Of a stretch of 64,000 nucleotides of DNA, positions 45,920 through 58,204 are shown one piece after another. The notes under the pieces are model-generated. The model did no database searches. It was given only the letters and a program-made list of their open reading frames with translations, and was not told the origin of the DNA. This DNA is from Tethya wilhelma (Eukaryota; Porifera; Demospongiae; Tethyida; Tethyidae). The stretch's first letter is position 1, and every line of letters starts with the position of its first letter. The position numbers were made by a program, and so were the translations under genes. The stretch lies in assembly GCA_964030475.1 (NCBI GenBank), contig CAXIPT010000003.1:4624184-4688183 (forward strand), in the 5' to 3' direction.

Positions 45920-46351
45920 TTAAATGTTTGTATCATTGGTGTCACTTAACAGTTGAGCAAATTCGTCATTGCTGACTTCTATCTTCTTGTAGCACTGCAT
46001 TGCCCCAGCTAGACGTGCAGCAAGCTGGTGTTTACATAAAATGGAGTCTTCTTTGAGGACAGTACTATAGACAAAAGAGGGACAGCTGCAGTAGTTTGAT
46101 GTAGTCAGACAGGTGTAAACTTTTGAGCCACTTCCTTGCACTCTGTACAGCTCTCTTCCACTGGGACACACATAGAGTGTTACAGAGTCTCTGTCAATGA
46201 TGTCTAAAGCGTTCAGCAGAGGTTGTTGGAACACTGCATAGAGTGCAGACAAGAGGTCATCTGAGAGTTCACCATTTTCACTCTTTTCTCGCCGAACCTC
46301 TGTCAGTAGCTGCTCTACAACAGGCTTGAGTATTCCAGCTGGAGCTGCCAT
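45920..46351 (-). CDS. ZSWIM7: SWIM zinc finger protein 7 (Shu complex), single exon
   Basis: ZSWIM7/SWS1 forms the Shu complex with SWSAP1 and supports RAD51-dependent recombination. One frame of 143 codons with start MAAPAGILKPVVEQLL matches the family length (human 140). ALDIIDRDSVTL and SPSG-type CPSGRELYRVQGSGSKVYTCL lead into the SWIM motif CxCx(n)CxH, seen as CSC...ILCKHQLAA. It has no introns. It diverges from the ZDHHC12-like gene with 91 bp between start codons. Confidence 0.93.
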   Translation of the reverse strand: MAAPAGILKPVVEQLLTEVRREKSENGELSDDLLSALYAVFQQPLLNALDIIDRDSVTLYVCPSGRELYRVQGSGSKVYTCLTTSNYCSCPSFVYSTVLKEDSILCKHQLAARLAGAMQCYKKIEVSNDEFAQLLSDTNDTNI

Positions 46352-46442
46352 GGCACTTGGTAGTGGTGTGCATTATTTAGAAAACTTTGTTTACTAAAAT
46401 TCTAATTAATGCCCGCCATTTGACGTGTCATCCTAAAGCTTC

Positions 46443-47927
46443 ATGATGAGGTGCTTTTGTGGAAGCTTGTGTCGGATAGAGAACGCAGTGAGGCTATTCC
46501 ACTTTCTTATCACCTTCTTTATCTTTTATATACTACTAACCAAAGAGCATTCAGGTATGAAACGGTGGTAATTTGGTTGTAAAATGTTGTGTTATCTTTC
46601 TCCTTTCCTGTTTCCTCAACATACAGACCTCAATGATGCCTGGAAATCAAAGAACTACAGCTACTTCGTTTCTCTTGTGGTTCTATTGTGCTTTTCTTCC
46701 TTGATGTACATATTGACAAGCTTTGTCAACCCTGGCTACTTGCCTAAAGTGGACCCACTCACCCTAGCCACTGCAGCTGCCACTAAGGTAAGCTACCCTA
46801 GCAATTCATACATGCTCCTCTGTGAAACTACTACTTTCTATGAACGCTCTCACACACACACATTTCTGCGATTCCTCCACACTTCAGTCACCTGAAAGTA
46901 CAGAGCTAATCATGCCCAGCGACTCAGACAACTACTTGGAATGCATTTCCACCCAATACTGCCGTGTCTGTCATCACGACAAGCCACTCAGAGCAAAGCA
47001 CTGCTACGTGTGCGGACGATGTGTTAGGAAGTTCGACCACCACTGCCCGTGGATGGGCAATTGCATCGGAGAGAGAAACCACAGATGGTTTTGGATGTTC
47101 TTGTGTACAGAGACGGCACTTCTGGCTTGGGGAGTGTGCATATCATGGTCAGTGAGCTGCGTAGTTAATGCACTGTAGTTTACACACTGAACCCAAGCAT
47201 TCAGAACTGAAAGTTCTATCTAGTTGGTTTGCTAGACTTTAGACTAGCAGCTGTTGGACAGTCCTTACCAACCACCATAATTATAAGCAATGTCCATTAC
47301 TTGAACTGTGGATGGTAGAGAAATCATGTCATTGTACTTGTTAATATTGAGAATGCTTAGTACATTTATATAGTTGGCTTATTTTAAGACCAAAACTTGT
47401 GCACGCAGTGTTAAATCTAGCAAAGAAAATTTGGGAGACCCCTCCAGTCATATTATATACACAAGGAAATGATTTTATATGTACACACAATCAGTGTTAA
47501 ATAGTAGCCAGGAAGACACTTATGCCTCCCTATTTTAGGCCAACTTTCTCCATCTACCTACAAAAAATGCCACCATTTACTCGTCTATTTTTCTCTCATA
47601 CCCGATAATTACAGGAGTGGTCTCTCTCCCTCAAGCAGCTTCAGCGAGTGGGTCACAGTCAACTCTCTCGTGTTTGTCTCTCTAGTGGTCACCTTTGTGG
47701 CAGTCATTATCGTTGGACTTCTCTTCCTCTACCACACCTACCTGATGATCACGGGGCAGACCACATGGGAACAGGTCTCCAGAAATAGAATTCTTTATCT
47801 CAAGGACCTTCAAGAGATGAGCAACCCTTTCAACGAGGGCTGCTGCTGTAACACTGTTAGGTTTGTGTGTCACATTAGACTCAGAGATTGGGACCAGGTG
47901 TATCAGAAGAGAACCACACAAAGATAG
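46443..47927 (+). CDS. DHHC palmitoyltransferase, ZDHHC12-like
   Basis: This is a protein S-acyltransferase of Golgi/ER membranes. Exons 46443-46554, 46627-46787, 46888-47147 and 47615-47927 encode 281 residues. Two TM segments precede a cysteine-rich domain (about 112-160) with YCRVCHHDKPLRAKHCYVC and the catalytic DHHC in FDHHCPWMGNCIGERNH. Two more TM segments follow, then TTWEQVSRNRILYL (the TTxE motif) and SNPFNEG, as in ZDHHC12. Two ATG codons open the frame (46443 and 46446). The third intron is 467 bp and has no recognised content. Confidence 0.9.
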
Positions 47928-48155
47928 CATTGTGTGTGTGTGTGTGTACAGCATGATGTATGTCTGTCTATGTGTATGTGTGTGTGTATTTTGTGTACTG
48001 TGTACACACCGATTCAATTATAGTTGCACCATTGTTCTTACAATTTAATACAGAAAATATCATCACAATCTTTACATTTTCAGTTCTTATAATGTATAGT
48101 GTGTGTGGGTTGGGGTAGTCAGTCGTTTCATGTACCAGGCCTTCCCCCAACTCTG

Positions 48156-50370
48156 CTACTCAAATTCAGTTCTAGCCATGGAGTCTGCTGTGCTTTGAGC
48201 TAGCTTGAGGATGTCACCGGCAAGCATGTGCACTGTAGTGTACCTCACACTTTCAAAGGAGAAGATACCACAAGCAAAAGTCATGATCGTGTCCTAGAAG
48301 AGAGGAGAAATTTCAGATCTTCAAATCCAAGTATACCCCAATAAATAGATGAATTTAAAAGGTTCCCTCTTACTCTGAAATGCTTGCACCTCTTCTTGAG
48401 GTGTTCGTCTGTCCCAAGAAATCCCCACGCCAGAGTAGGTGACAGTGTTTGACTCACAACATAGAACTTGTACATAAAACCATTCTTCCGCTGCATGATT
48501 ATAATAATTAAATTTATAGGATGGTTACTAAACAGAATCATGCTGTCAACATGTAACTAACCCCTACATCATCAGTACACTTGGTTTTACTTACCTTTAA
48601 TAAACCTTTCTTTGCTTTGAGAATGGACCATATAGCAGCTGACAATGCCTTTAAAAATCAGGCAACAATGAATGTGAACTCTACACAGTCACTTGAATCC
48701 CATGAACTAGTTTTGCTACTTACTGAGCGTTTCATGCCACTTGTGAGCCATCTGTTCTGGAAGACTACCACCATGGCAGAAGGAGGGTTGTCCAGGTCGT
48801 CAAAGGCATCGAGGAGAATGAAGTCTAGAGCGATGTCGTACAGATTCATACACGCAACCTGCAGCAACAAACATGTGAACAATCACTCATTAGTATAGCT
48901 GGGAGGTTAAACTTCAATAACATACCTTTCGAGTGGTCAATTCTTGGGTAGCAATCTGCCAATTGGGTTCTTTCTCCATAAAGCTGATCAAATCATTGTA
49001 ACTCTCACAGAATCTTGTAGGGTTCTAATTAACATAATGTATTATGTACACACTTAATGATCAAACAACAATGCTGAATGATTCAATGTTGTGGCTGACC
49101 GTATCAGCACTCTTGAGAAAGTCGGCCATCACGTCCATTCCTATCTGTTTGAAGTACTCCTTGTTGGCAGTTGAATCTAGGAGCTCATCAAATGCCAGAC
49201 GAACACAGTGGAGCTTGGCAAGAAAATCGGTATCACTATGACACTGTAACATTTTCGTCCTGTGTGCATGTGAGTACGAGTGGAGTGTACAGCAAACACG
49301 ACATATTGTCAAAGATAAGATTCCCCAAGACGATTAATTTTACTCATTTATTCATCACAATTGAGGAAGCACTACACAAACTACAATATACACTGAAAAG
49401 GATAATTATGCAAGGTGTCTTAAATAATAGGAACTCACCTAATATTTCGGCACTTGACGACGCCCTGGTTGACTAAATCAAGAGCCGAATGATATAGTTG
49501 CATTTCATTTAGAGACTCCAACTGAAAACGAGAAAAATATTTCACAACCCCTCCCCCCAAAAAAACATCATTATTGATACCACCCACAACCAACCACATT
49601 TGAGAATAGCAAGATTGCATTCTGTTACTAAATACATACATACATACATACCAAGGGGCGGTCTCCTCCTGGACCAATGTACTCTGTCGTAGAATGAAAT
49701 GAGTCGTCGCTACTAGTAGCATTGTTGTCGTAGTCCACATTCTCCTCCTGTACCACCACTGGTGTGGATTGGAGCTGATCAAACAGGTACAGCTGCTGCT
49801 GATCAGGAGCTGGAGGGTGCTCACTGGCGATAGAACTATCTCCTGAACTGATCTCTCTTCTTGCTGAAAGCAAGCAGAAAAATCAAACGTTATTTTTTTT
49901 TTTTTAACAAAATAAACAAACATAGGCCAAAAGTTTAGACATCTAGTGATTGTTTAAAAGCATATTAAAGCTATTATAATAATAAGCTTACTGTGACGTT
50001 TCCTAACAGACCAGCTGTGAAAGGGGCTGTGTGAACTGTCATAATCGCTTTGCTGAAAGGTACTAGAGCGCTTCAGGTGGCTCTCGGTCTCAGCTGCTGT
50101 AGAGATCGCTCTGTACCTCCTCCTCCTTCGACTGAGAAGGTAGCCAGCCACAAGAACAGAGAGGGAAACACCTGCTAATACTGCTAAAATGATCCGAGTT
50201 TGCCTAGAGAACTAGAAGAATGCATAATTTTTACAAAATCAGAGAATTTCCAATTAAGGCACAACCTTTGAGAGGGATGGAACTTTGAAACATAAGTAAG
50301 TTAGAAGAACACCAAAGACACACTATATACTCACGTGTATGCTCTGTAGGTAGCTGCCAGTTAGAGCCAT
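48156..50370 (-). CDS. MIGA: Mitoguardin (mitochondrial outer-membrane fusion regulator)
   Basis: Mitoguardins (MIGA1/2, FAM73) sit in the outer mitochondrial membrane, promote fusion and bridge to the ER through VAP proteins. Ten exons (50335-50370, 49992-50211, 49652-49863, 49439-49521, 49100-49259, 48926-49024, 48724-48858, 48595-48648, 48374-48490, 48156-48293) encode 417 residues, shorter than vertebrate MIGA (about 590). An N-terminal TM (about 19-38) is followed by SRRRRRYR. The acidic SSDDSFHSTTEYI stretch is a candidate FFAT-like motif (vertebrate EDSFFSATE). C-terminal blocks: DTDFLAKLHCVRLAFDELL, MNLYDIALDFILLDAFDDLD, NRWLTSGMK and LSPTLAWGFLG. Only one copy is present here. Confidence 0.93.
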
Positions 50371-50550
50371 CTTTAATTGCCGTTTAGTTGTTAATAACCA
50401 ATTCCAAACCTGATCAAGCATGACCATTTACACGGTTGTTAAAGAGGCGGGGCTGGTTACACCTCAAACCGCAGAGAACTATATTAATTTCCCCACAATA
50501 ATATTATTATTATATATTATTTATAGGCATAACGCAAATCATCATGTATA

Positions 50551-52986
50551 TCAAATATTAAAATACTTAAAGTTGTGCATCGATAAAGAGTTTGAGTATT
50601 GACTGTTGCAGTCGCTTTCCGTCTGCTGTGCAAGTCCACTGTCCTGATCACTGCTCTCGACGATGTCATATCTGAATACATGGAAGCAACACAAGACCAT
50701 TGTCACAATGAATCACTACCAGGTACGATGCAACAGTATACTCACTCCATAGCAAAGTCGTGAGACGGACCACCATTTAGAAGATGACCATGTTGCTCAA
50801 TCTCATTTCCGGTCAAACTGGAATCAAGGGTGATCGAGTGACCAAAAATGTACATTTTTTTCAAAAAAAATCAGTGAACAACTGATAATCATAATATTAT
50901 CATACATGTTATAGTATTAATTGCTTACACTAGCGAGTCGAGAGTTGTACAAGCCAAGAATTGTTTAATAATCTCAGCACATTCCTTCCCAATTACATTG
51001 TTTCTCAGCCTGCGTGCACAACAGTGTGTGTGTGTGTGTACGTTTGGAGAACCCACTCAAAAACGAAAGAAAAAAATCGAACATAAAAGGAAATCTCAAC
51101 TACAACAATACGCATACCACACGTTTCCAACAACTCAGTGTTTTACTCGATATCACACTTTCCCACTTGCTCACTTACATTAGTTCTTTGATGACGGAAC
51201 ACCTCTCCACTGTATCTAAGAGTATACTCAAGCCTTCGTAGCCAATGTTGTTATTTGGAAGACTGTAATGGTGTTAAGAAATGGCAAAATTTGATGAGCA
51301 CAGACAAAATAGTAACAAATTAGTCGGCTCCCTTTTGCATACCTTAGCTCTACAATGGAGCCATTTTTCAGCAAATCTTTGCAGAATATTCTCATGACTT
51401 CAGGCTGTCCTATCTTGCTATTTGAGATCCTATAACATGTACACGTGTAGAGTGACACGAACCGAGTAATTTGAGTTATTTAGGGAGAGCAAATATGTGC
51501 ATGTACCAGTATTATGCATGAATGAACAGACATGTGTACACATGTAGGTACTGTACTTCATCACAAACACCCAACTTAAACTTGCACACAATCAAGCATA
51601 CACAATACAGACAACTACAAGATATATGCACAACTTGAAGCACTCACTCTAACTTAGTCAGCCTGCAGTCAGGTGAACTGATCTTGGCCAACAGATCCAA
51701 CAGCTGCCCTCCTGAGAGAGCTTCGTAGTGAGCTTCCGTACTCAGTGAATCCAAGGCCACGCCAACAGTCGACATTGATAGTCTCGATAAAGTGCTCGGG
51801 CTGCTCATATCGGAATCGTAGTACAAGTGTGATTTGTTGCTAAGAGGCAGTGAAAACTTATTAGGTACGGGGCACTTGAAAGCAGACAGTCTGGTGCTTT
51901 GTGAGACCACGGATGAGTTGTCCGGCATGTCTTCAACTCTTGTGCTCCCAGTGCTGGGGAAGCATGGTCTCCGTAGTTTGTGCGGCATGCTCATTGTGCG
52001 TGCAAACGGAGGTCTCATTGAAGATGCATCTTGCGATAGAGAGCTTCCGTGACCACCACCACCACCACCACTGTTGTGAGTATAGGTTGTTTGCTGGAGG
52101 ATGTCGTTTTGAGACAGGCTGTATGAGCGTTGGAACGGTCTAGGTGGTGGTGGTGGAGGAAAAGCCGGTCGTTGATTTCTCATTTCTTGCTCTCGACGGC
52201 GAAGCTCGTGTGACGATTGCTTCAAAATGGATGAAGATGTCTGATCTGTTGTGGACCATGCATCGCTTCGAATGTAGTCTGTATGTTCAACATAGCTCTT
52301 AGGAGGTGGAGCGTGCTTGTAGTCTTTGTCACGTTCATGATGGACGGTCTTTTGTTCTACGAAATGAGTGACTGGTTCAATTCCAGGAGAGAGAGAGGCT
52401 CCGGAATCAGGGCTCGTAGTAATGGACCCGGACTTGGTCGAGGTATGCGTGCAATGTCGAACACTGGTATCAGGTGCTACAGAATGCTGTGTTGCTGAAA
52501 TGTCAAAGAGCAAAAAGACAAAAGCTCATGCAATCGGTAACTTGATGTAAAGTAGCGTACATTCTTCTAGTCCTAATGTGATAGATGTAACGTGATGCTC
52601 CATTATAGGACCCCCACACACTCACACCAATTCCCTGATAAGAGCTAAAACTAGTCTAAACTGTTGTTTATAGGCATCAGGCACGACAGCATTTAAGGTA
52701 TAGCTAAAACTCCCACTTCTGATCTTGGCACCATCTTGGAGAGTTAATTGGCACAGCATCGCCTAGTTTGTCAAACTAAATGATACAACTATGCCCACAC
52801 AAGTACGTCTAGTAATTTGCTTAAAAAATTACCCTGAGCTTTGAGTTCACGTATCTTCTCTTTGGCTATGGAAAGCTCCCATTTTGTCTCATCTAGCTCA
52901 GCCAGTGTTCTGTAGTAGAGTTTAGCGTAGTGGTCTCTTCGCTGTTGGGTCTTGTGTAACTTCCGTCGCAGTTTCTCGTTGTCCAT
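50551..52986 (-). CDS. Unrecognised coiled-coil, proline-rich and LRR protein
   Basis: I do not recognise an ortholog. Seven coding exons (52833-52986, 51648-52494, 51343-51429, 51179-51262, 50929-51009, 50746-50817, 50551-50671) join in frame to 481 residues. Residues 1-50 form a charged coiled coil (MDNEKLRRKLHKTQQRRDHY). A low-complexity middle follows, with poly-proline (FPPPPPPRPF), poly-glycine and many Ser/Thr. From about residue 330 there are RI-type leucine-rich repeats, roughly one per exon and all with the same codon phase: LEISNSKIGQ, SLPNNNIGYEGL, MLRNNVIGKE and LVLTGNEIEQ. The tail is Ser/Gln-rich. A 5' exon at 53703-53802 could be spliced to it but has no ATG. It might be an actin or scaffold protein; that is a guess. 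Confidence 0.6.
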
Positions 52987-54038
52987 GACCAAATGTCCGA
53001 AATGGGATGGCTTGTCTGAGCGATTTAAGGAATCATCACATACAGTGGTAATTACAGTAGTACATACGTGGACACACAAAGCCATGTATATGTGTGTCGT
53101 GAATTTGCCACACCTTCTGCATAATTGTACTGATTCACAGTACTGTGAGAGTGGTGTGTGTGTGTGTATAACAACAATATTCAAGGCCACACACCTGTGT
53201 AAGATGTAGATGTTTCCATACTGTTGCACTTTTGTAGTGTGCGTGCAATTAATTCTCAGAACCTATTTGTGCGTGAGCTGGCCGGCGTGTGTAGAGGAGG
53301 GTACAAGTTCAAATAGTGCAATAACACACTCAATTATTACCTGCATAACTGACACTATTAGGATTTTTTTAAAGGAAACAATAGCACTAGGACATGTTTA
53401 CTCATACAGCCAGGATTCTGCCCTCCCTGGGCCCATGAAACCGATTACCCTCTAAGTGTGACAATTGGCACAAACACACTTGCCCATATTCATAAATGGG
53501 CAGTTTACATACACTATTGGTTTGTGCAGCAGGCTCAGAATCGTTATTACAACTGATCTTTCCTACATAAACTTCATTATTTGTCATCTCACAATGTCCC
53601 AATGCACATGGGAAACAGCCTGCCTTTTGATGCATGCACTCAATAAATTTGTAACCAACATCTTTTGCTTGCGGTAAATTTGCAATTTGACACAAATCTC
53701 ACCTATTATGACGACAAAGGTAGAGTATTTTTCATCACAGTCCGCTGCTATTTTTTTTCTCAACTTGCTATATCCACTGCGCTTAGCTAGTTGCGAGCTC
53801 AAACCTTCTTACCCAAGCGAGCACACACCAACGCAGAATGGCGAAACTGACTTCCTGACTACCAATTAACTGCCAAACTATTGTGGGCGGGGCTGGAATT
53901 GCATAATATATGCGCATACTAAACAATAACAGGAGTATATACACTTTGAATGAATACTATAACTTGTATTGCACTTGATGACTATATATAACATGACAGA
54001 TATTCTATTCTTGCATTGCTGAGAGTGAAACTTCTCAA
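52987..54038. other. Region between the LRR gene and MRPS33
   Basis: A possible non-coding first exon of the LRR gene lies at about 53703-53802, with donor GTGAGA and in-phase splicing to the AG at about 53010. A GGGCGGGGC GC-box-like sequence at 53884 suggests the promoter. No other gene was recognised. Confidence 0.4.
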
Positions 54039-54739
54039 TCACTTCTTTTTCTTTTTGGCTCTCTTTCCTTGCCCTGTGTGTTTTGAATAATCCACATAGT
54101 AATGCAGAACGGTTATGAATACTTTTCAATGGATAACAATAAAAGTCACAGTACTTGTGGATAAGCATCATTAACCCAACCTTTGATCGGAGGTCCTTTG
54201 CCTCTGGCCTTTCTCTGTGTGTCCATAGTTTCTTTGAAATCCAGATGGTCATCGTGATATAGTCCTAACATCCTCAAACGAAGAAGAAGCGTATTATAGG
54301 AAGTTATTGGAGGGTACCATGAAGGTAACTCCCGTTGCCATGGTGAACGCGAAAACATGTGCACCACCTTGTAGTCCCTACGCGAACAACACACATAGCA
54401 GGCATTCTTGAAACACTTAAGACCCTTTAATAGCGATCAGTTTCGAGTGATTCGAACAAACAACAAACACTAACTTCAAAAGGAAGTATTTATTGAAGAT
54501 TGAGCAATATCCAAGAACTGAATAATTATTTTGTGCATCCCAAAATTAGGTGTGCAGCAGTCCAGCTAGTGTAATTATGAGACTCAACTCAACATAATGA
54601 TATCCAAATAGAGGAAAATCTCGATAGCTAGTAAGTCTACAGACATATATTAGGATACTCACACTTTTGTTGTTTTTCTTGCTACTTCTCCAAATATTCT
54701 AGCGCTCAGCCTTGCTATGCGGGCAGCTTTGGAACTCAT
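54039..54739 (-). CDS. MRPS33: Mitochondrial ribosomal protein mS33
   Basis: This is a small-subunit mitoribosomal protein. Exons 54663-54739, 54181-54377 and 54039-54073 encode 102 residues; human has 106. MSSKAARIARLSARIFGEV matches the N-terminal RMSRLSARLFGEV of the family. DYKVVHMFS, WYPPITSYNTLLLRLRMLGLY and DDHLDF follow. The 35-nt last exon supplies the basic ending GKRAKKKKK, parallel to the human GKRAAKRK end. It diverges from the TBC-propeller gene with 72 bp between start codons. Confidence 0.93.
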
Positions 54740-54759
54740 CTTTGCTCCAGTGCAATTTC

Positions 54760-54779
54760 TTCTAATTGGTGCGCACCAT
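54760..54779. promoter_or_regulatory. Second copy of the shared 20-mer, MRPS33/TBC promoter
   Basis: TTCTAATTGGTGCGCACCAT is the exact reverse complement of 4425-4444. A partial second copy, CCTATTCTAATTG, lies at 54863-54875 in intron 1 of the TBC gene and is the exact reverse complement of 4437-4449. Confidence 0.5.
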
Positions 54780-54811
54780 AAATTCCTTTTATGGGCGTGG
54801 CTTGTGATGAG

Positions 54812-57800
54812 ATGGCTCTGAACAACTCCGGCAAGGTGAGCTCTCTCTCCAGAGAATAGCGGCCTATTCTAATTGTATATGCATTATTTTCCAGCTGAAT
54901 CTGTTCAGTTTAACTGGATATCTCAATCTATACCAAAAAAGCTGTGAGTATCAAGTGTAGCATGCTGATAGCTTGTCAGTCAGTATATGATCTTGTCTCG
55001 TTTTGATATCCAGTGTTCAAAGGCACATACAAGCAGTACTGGTTCTGGTTCGATGAGAAATCCTGCTGTCTCAAATTCTACAGGAGCCAGCAAACCTATT
55101 TGCAGAATGTTAATGACCCAGTTGGGTTAGTCATGCAATAATTATTGTAGTGTCAATTTGTGTCTATGGGTGAATATACCAGTTCCACTATAGAGCCTTA
55201 TGTATCATATTACTCACTGCTATGTATTTTGCTAATCCATTGATATAGAAAAATCGATTTGAGGTATGCTAAGGTGACACCTGGGATAGCCGGTGGTACG
55301 TCAGGCAGTCACACATTTAATATCAGGTACATACATACATACATGCATACTGTCTTGACAATGCTCGATTTGTCACATGTAATGTATGCATAATATGAAT
55401 TCCGTTGAATGGAGTGCAATTGTGCAAGATTCCGAGTATCATGCCATTGTGTTATCATGATGGTGTTGTGTAGTGAGGGTTATGTATTGTTACCATGGAC
55501 AAATGTAGCACAATAAAAGTCCATTGTAGACCATTTTGGTTGTGTCTAAGATACACCTTCTTGCCTTATATGCACTCAGTGTCAACAATCAAAACTATGT
55601 ACTAGCAGCTAAAGATGCAAACTCTGCACTCAACTGGATTGAGAAACTACAAGTAAGTGAGTGTGTGTTTGTGTGTGTATATTAATTGCCCTACATGGAT
55701 GCTGAAACCCCCTCATTGCCATAACACAAGTATGCAACAGATCTTCCCCTTTTCTTTTGAACTGTGTGCATATCCACATATGCATGGTCATTAGTTTGGT
55801 TTCATGCGTGTAAATGTGTGTGTGTGTGTTCAATGTTTGTGCAGGAGAAACGCGGGGAGTACATCAAAGTGAGTTCTGCTATGCAAGAAACAGCTTCTGA
55901 GCAAGACAGAGGTAGACTCACTCTTCAACCATGGACCACTCCTGTGGGGCCTCTAGCTGAGCACTCACACGAGAGATGTAAGGAAGAATTACAGTTCAGT
56001 TTATGTAGCAAATATTTATATATGTATCAGCATTAACATACACAATCCATACACTTGCATGACATTGTATATATGCACACACAGTGAGGGAAAGTAAGTC
56101 CATATCTCCTCCGACTGTGCGAAAGATAGTCAACTCCCAACTCATTGGTGGAGACTCCAGGTTACAATGCATCAATAGTTGTATCCACCATTTTTATCAT
56201 CTGAACACTTTCTAATGTTAACATTGTTGCATACAGGCACATGACTCTGGATATGCTCTCTTCACCCAACTACCCCAAAGAGAGAAGATCCACAGTTGAT
56301 GGGACACTCAATTTGACTAGCAGTCCAGCTGGTGAGAAAGCTGAATCAAAGATCCTATCCGAACCTCAACTTGAAGAGGAAGAGTACGTTTTATAAACCT
56401 ACTCACTAGCCTCGTTCCTAGGCTCTCCCATTTGACCTTAAGGGGAGAGCCTGGAAGCGTGGGGAACGAGGCTACCTCCTCACCAAACTATTGCTATTTT
56501 TATCCAGGGATGAACTGCCCAGTGTACTGAATCCCGAAGAGAGAATGCAACTAGAGGTACAATAAGACTGGAATTGTTTGTCATGCACAAAGATGTTGGA
56601 TCATTACGACTGTGTTCTCTGGCTCATGCAGCTCAAGATGAGTGCTCTTGAAGCACAGAGTGAAGTGTCCACACTCCAAAAAGAAGTGAGAAGTCTAAAT
56701 GAAGACTTGAAAGAGAGAGATGACGAGGTGGAAAAACTTCAGAGGGAAGTCGCTTCACTCAGAGAAGAGCTGGCCAAAAGGTAGTCCAAGATTCTTACAA
56801 GAATGTGACGAATAAAACTTTCACAATGATTATTCTAGGGAGACACCAGCCAGTGACCTTCGCTCAGAGAATGACTCCCTAAAGAATATCATTGATCAGT
56901 ACAAGAGAAGCTTGAAGACCTTCGATGACGAGATTGAGCTACACAAGTTGAACCAGAAGGAGCACGAAAGACGGATTGCTATTGAGAAAGTGTAAGATAA
57001 GCCTCTCAGTGTATGATTGTGTGGTATGTGTGTGTGTGCGTGTGCATTATGTATTGTCACTACAATGGTCTCCAGGAAAGGTCAAGAGCTAGAAAGAGAG
57101 CTGTCCAACACTAAAGCCAAATATGTCAAGTTGCTTAGCGACAAATTCAAGATTGCTGTCCGTGAGTATTCATGTGAACATTTGTACTTTACCTTAAACA
57201 ATTTTTTTATCCTCTAGCATCAGTTGGAGCTCGTGGCTCTCAGGAAATTGACAATGATGATGTAAAGTACAAGAATGAATTGATAGCACTGATGAAACAA
57301 GAAGTGGGGGAGAACCCAGAGTTTTTAGGCTACGTGGGAACGTTTGTGGACCAATTTGGAGACTATCACGATTGGCAGGGAGACACCATAACCCAGCACT
57401 ACCTCTGTAGACACCTCTACCTTCACTACAAGCAACATGTAGGCTGGCTGCATACACTCACGAAGGAATTCAGTTATTAGAGAAATAGTGGTCTTTTCTG
57501 TGGTGTTCAAAAGTACTTGGTAGTGACAAGTCTTGTCTCTCTTTCTTGTTAGGATTTTGAGAGTCATGACAAAGAATGGAGTGATTTTGTTGGTCAGGCA
57601 AAAAGGGTTCGCAACAAATCCTACCTTGATATTAGTGGCAACGAAAGAGTGAAAGTAAGAGCCATTGTTGTCCCAAATTACCATAAGTTTTTTTTTGTTT
57701 GTTTGTTTTTTACCTTGAATATGCACTGGGAATAATTACATGTGCGCAAGTGATCTGCTTGTTATTGTTATAGAAACGAGATCTCCGTGATATGATCAGG

Positions 57801-58125
57801 AGAGGCGTGCCCATACAACATCGCACTATAGTCTGGACCAGGTTAGTGAGCAGGCTGATTTCTTTTCATGGTCTCTTTGTTTGAACAATATATCATTTTG
57901 CTCCCCATCTCTGTTCTTACAGTCTCATCTATCACCACTGTGGCAAGCTGAAGGATATCAGAGATGCTGCATGTGGAGATATTTCCTATTACCAGTCTTT
58001 GGTGAAATGCAAAGCATCAGTGAGTTAAAATGATTGCGTGCCTCTTTATTTTAGAGTACAGAGTAATGGAAGGAAATATTGGGACAGTGTGTGTGTGTGT
58101 GTGTGTGTATGTGTGTGTGTGTGTN

Positions 58126-58204
<79 letters not shown>

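Noticed and set aside
53703..53802. Possible N-terminal coding exon for the LRR gene (SQLAKRSGYSKLRKK)
   Set aside because: No in-frame ATG exists and a TAA lies just upstream. It may be a 5' untranslated exon, so it was not added to the CDS.
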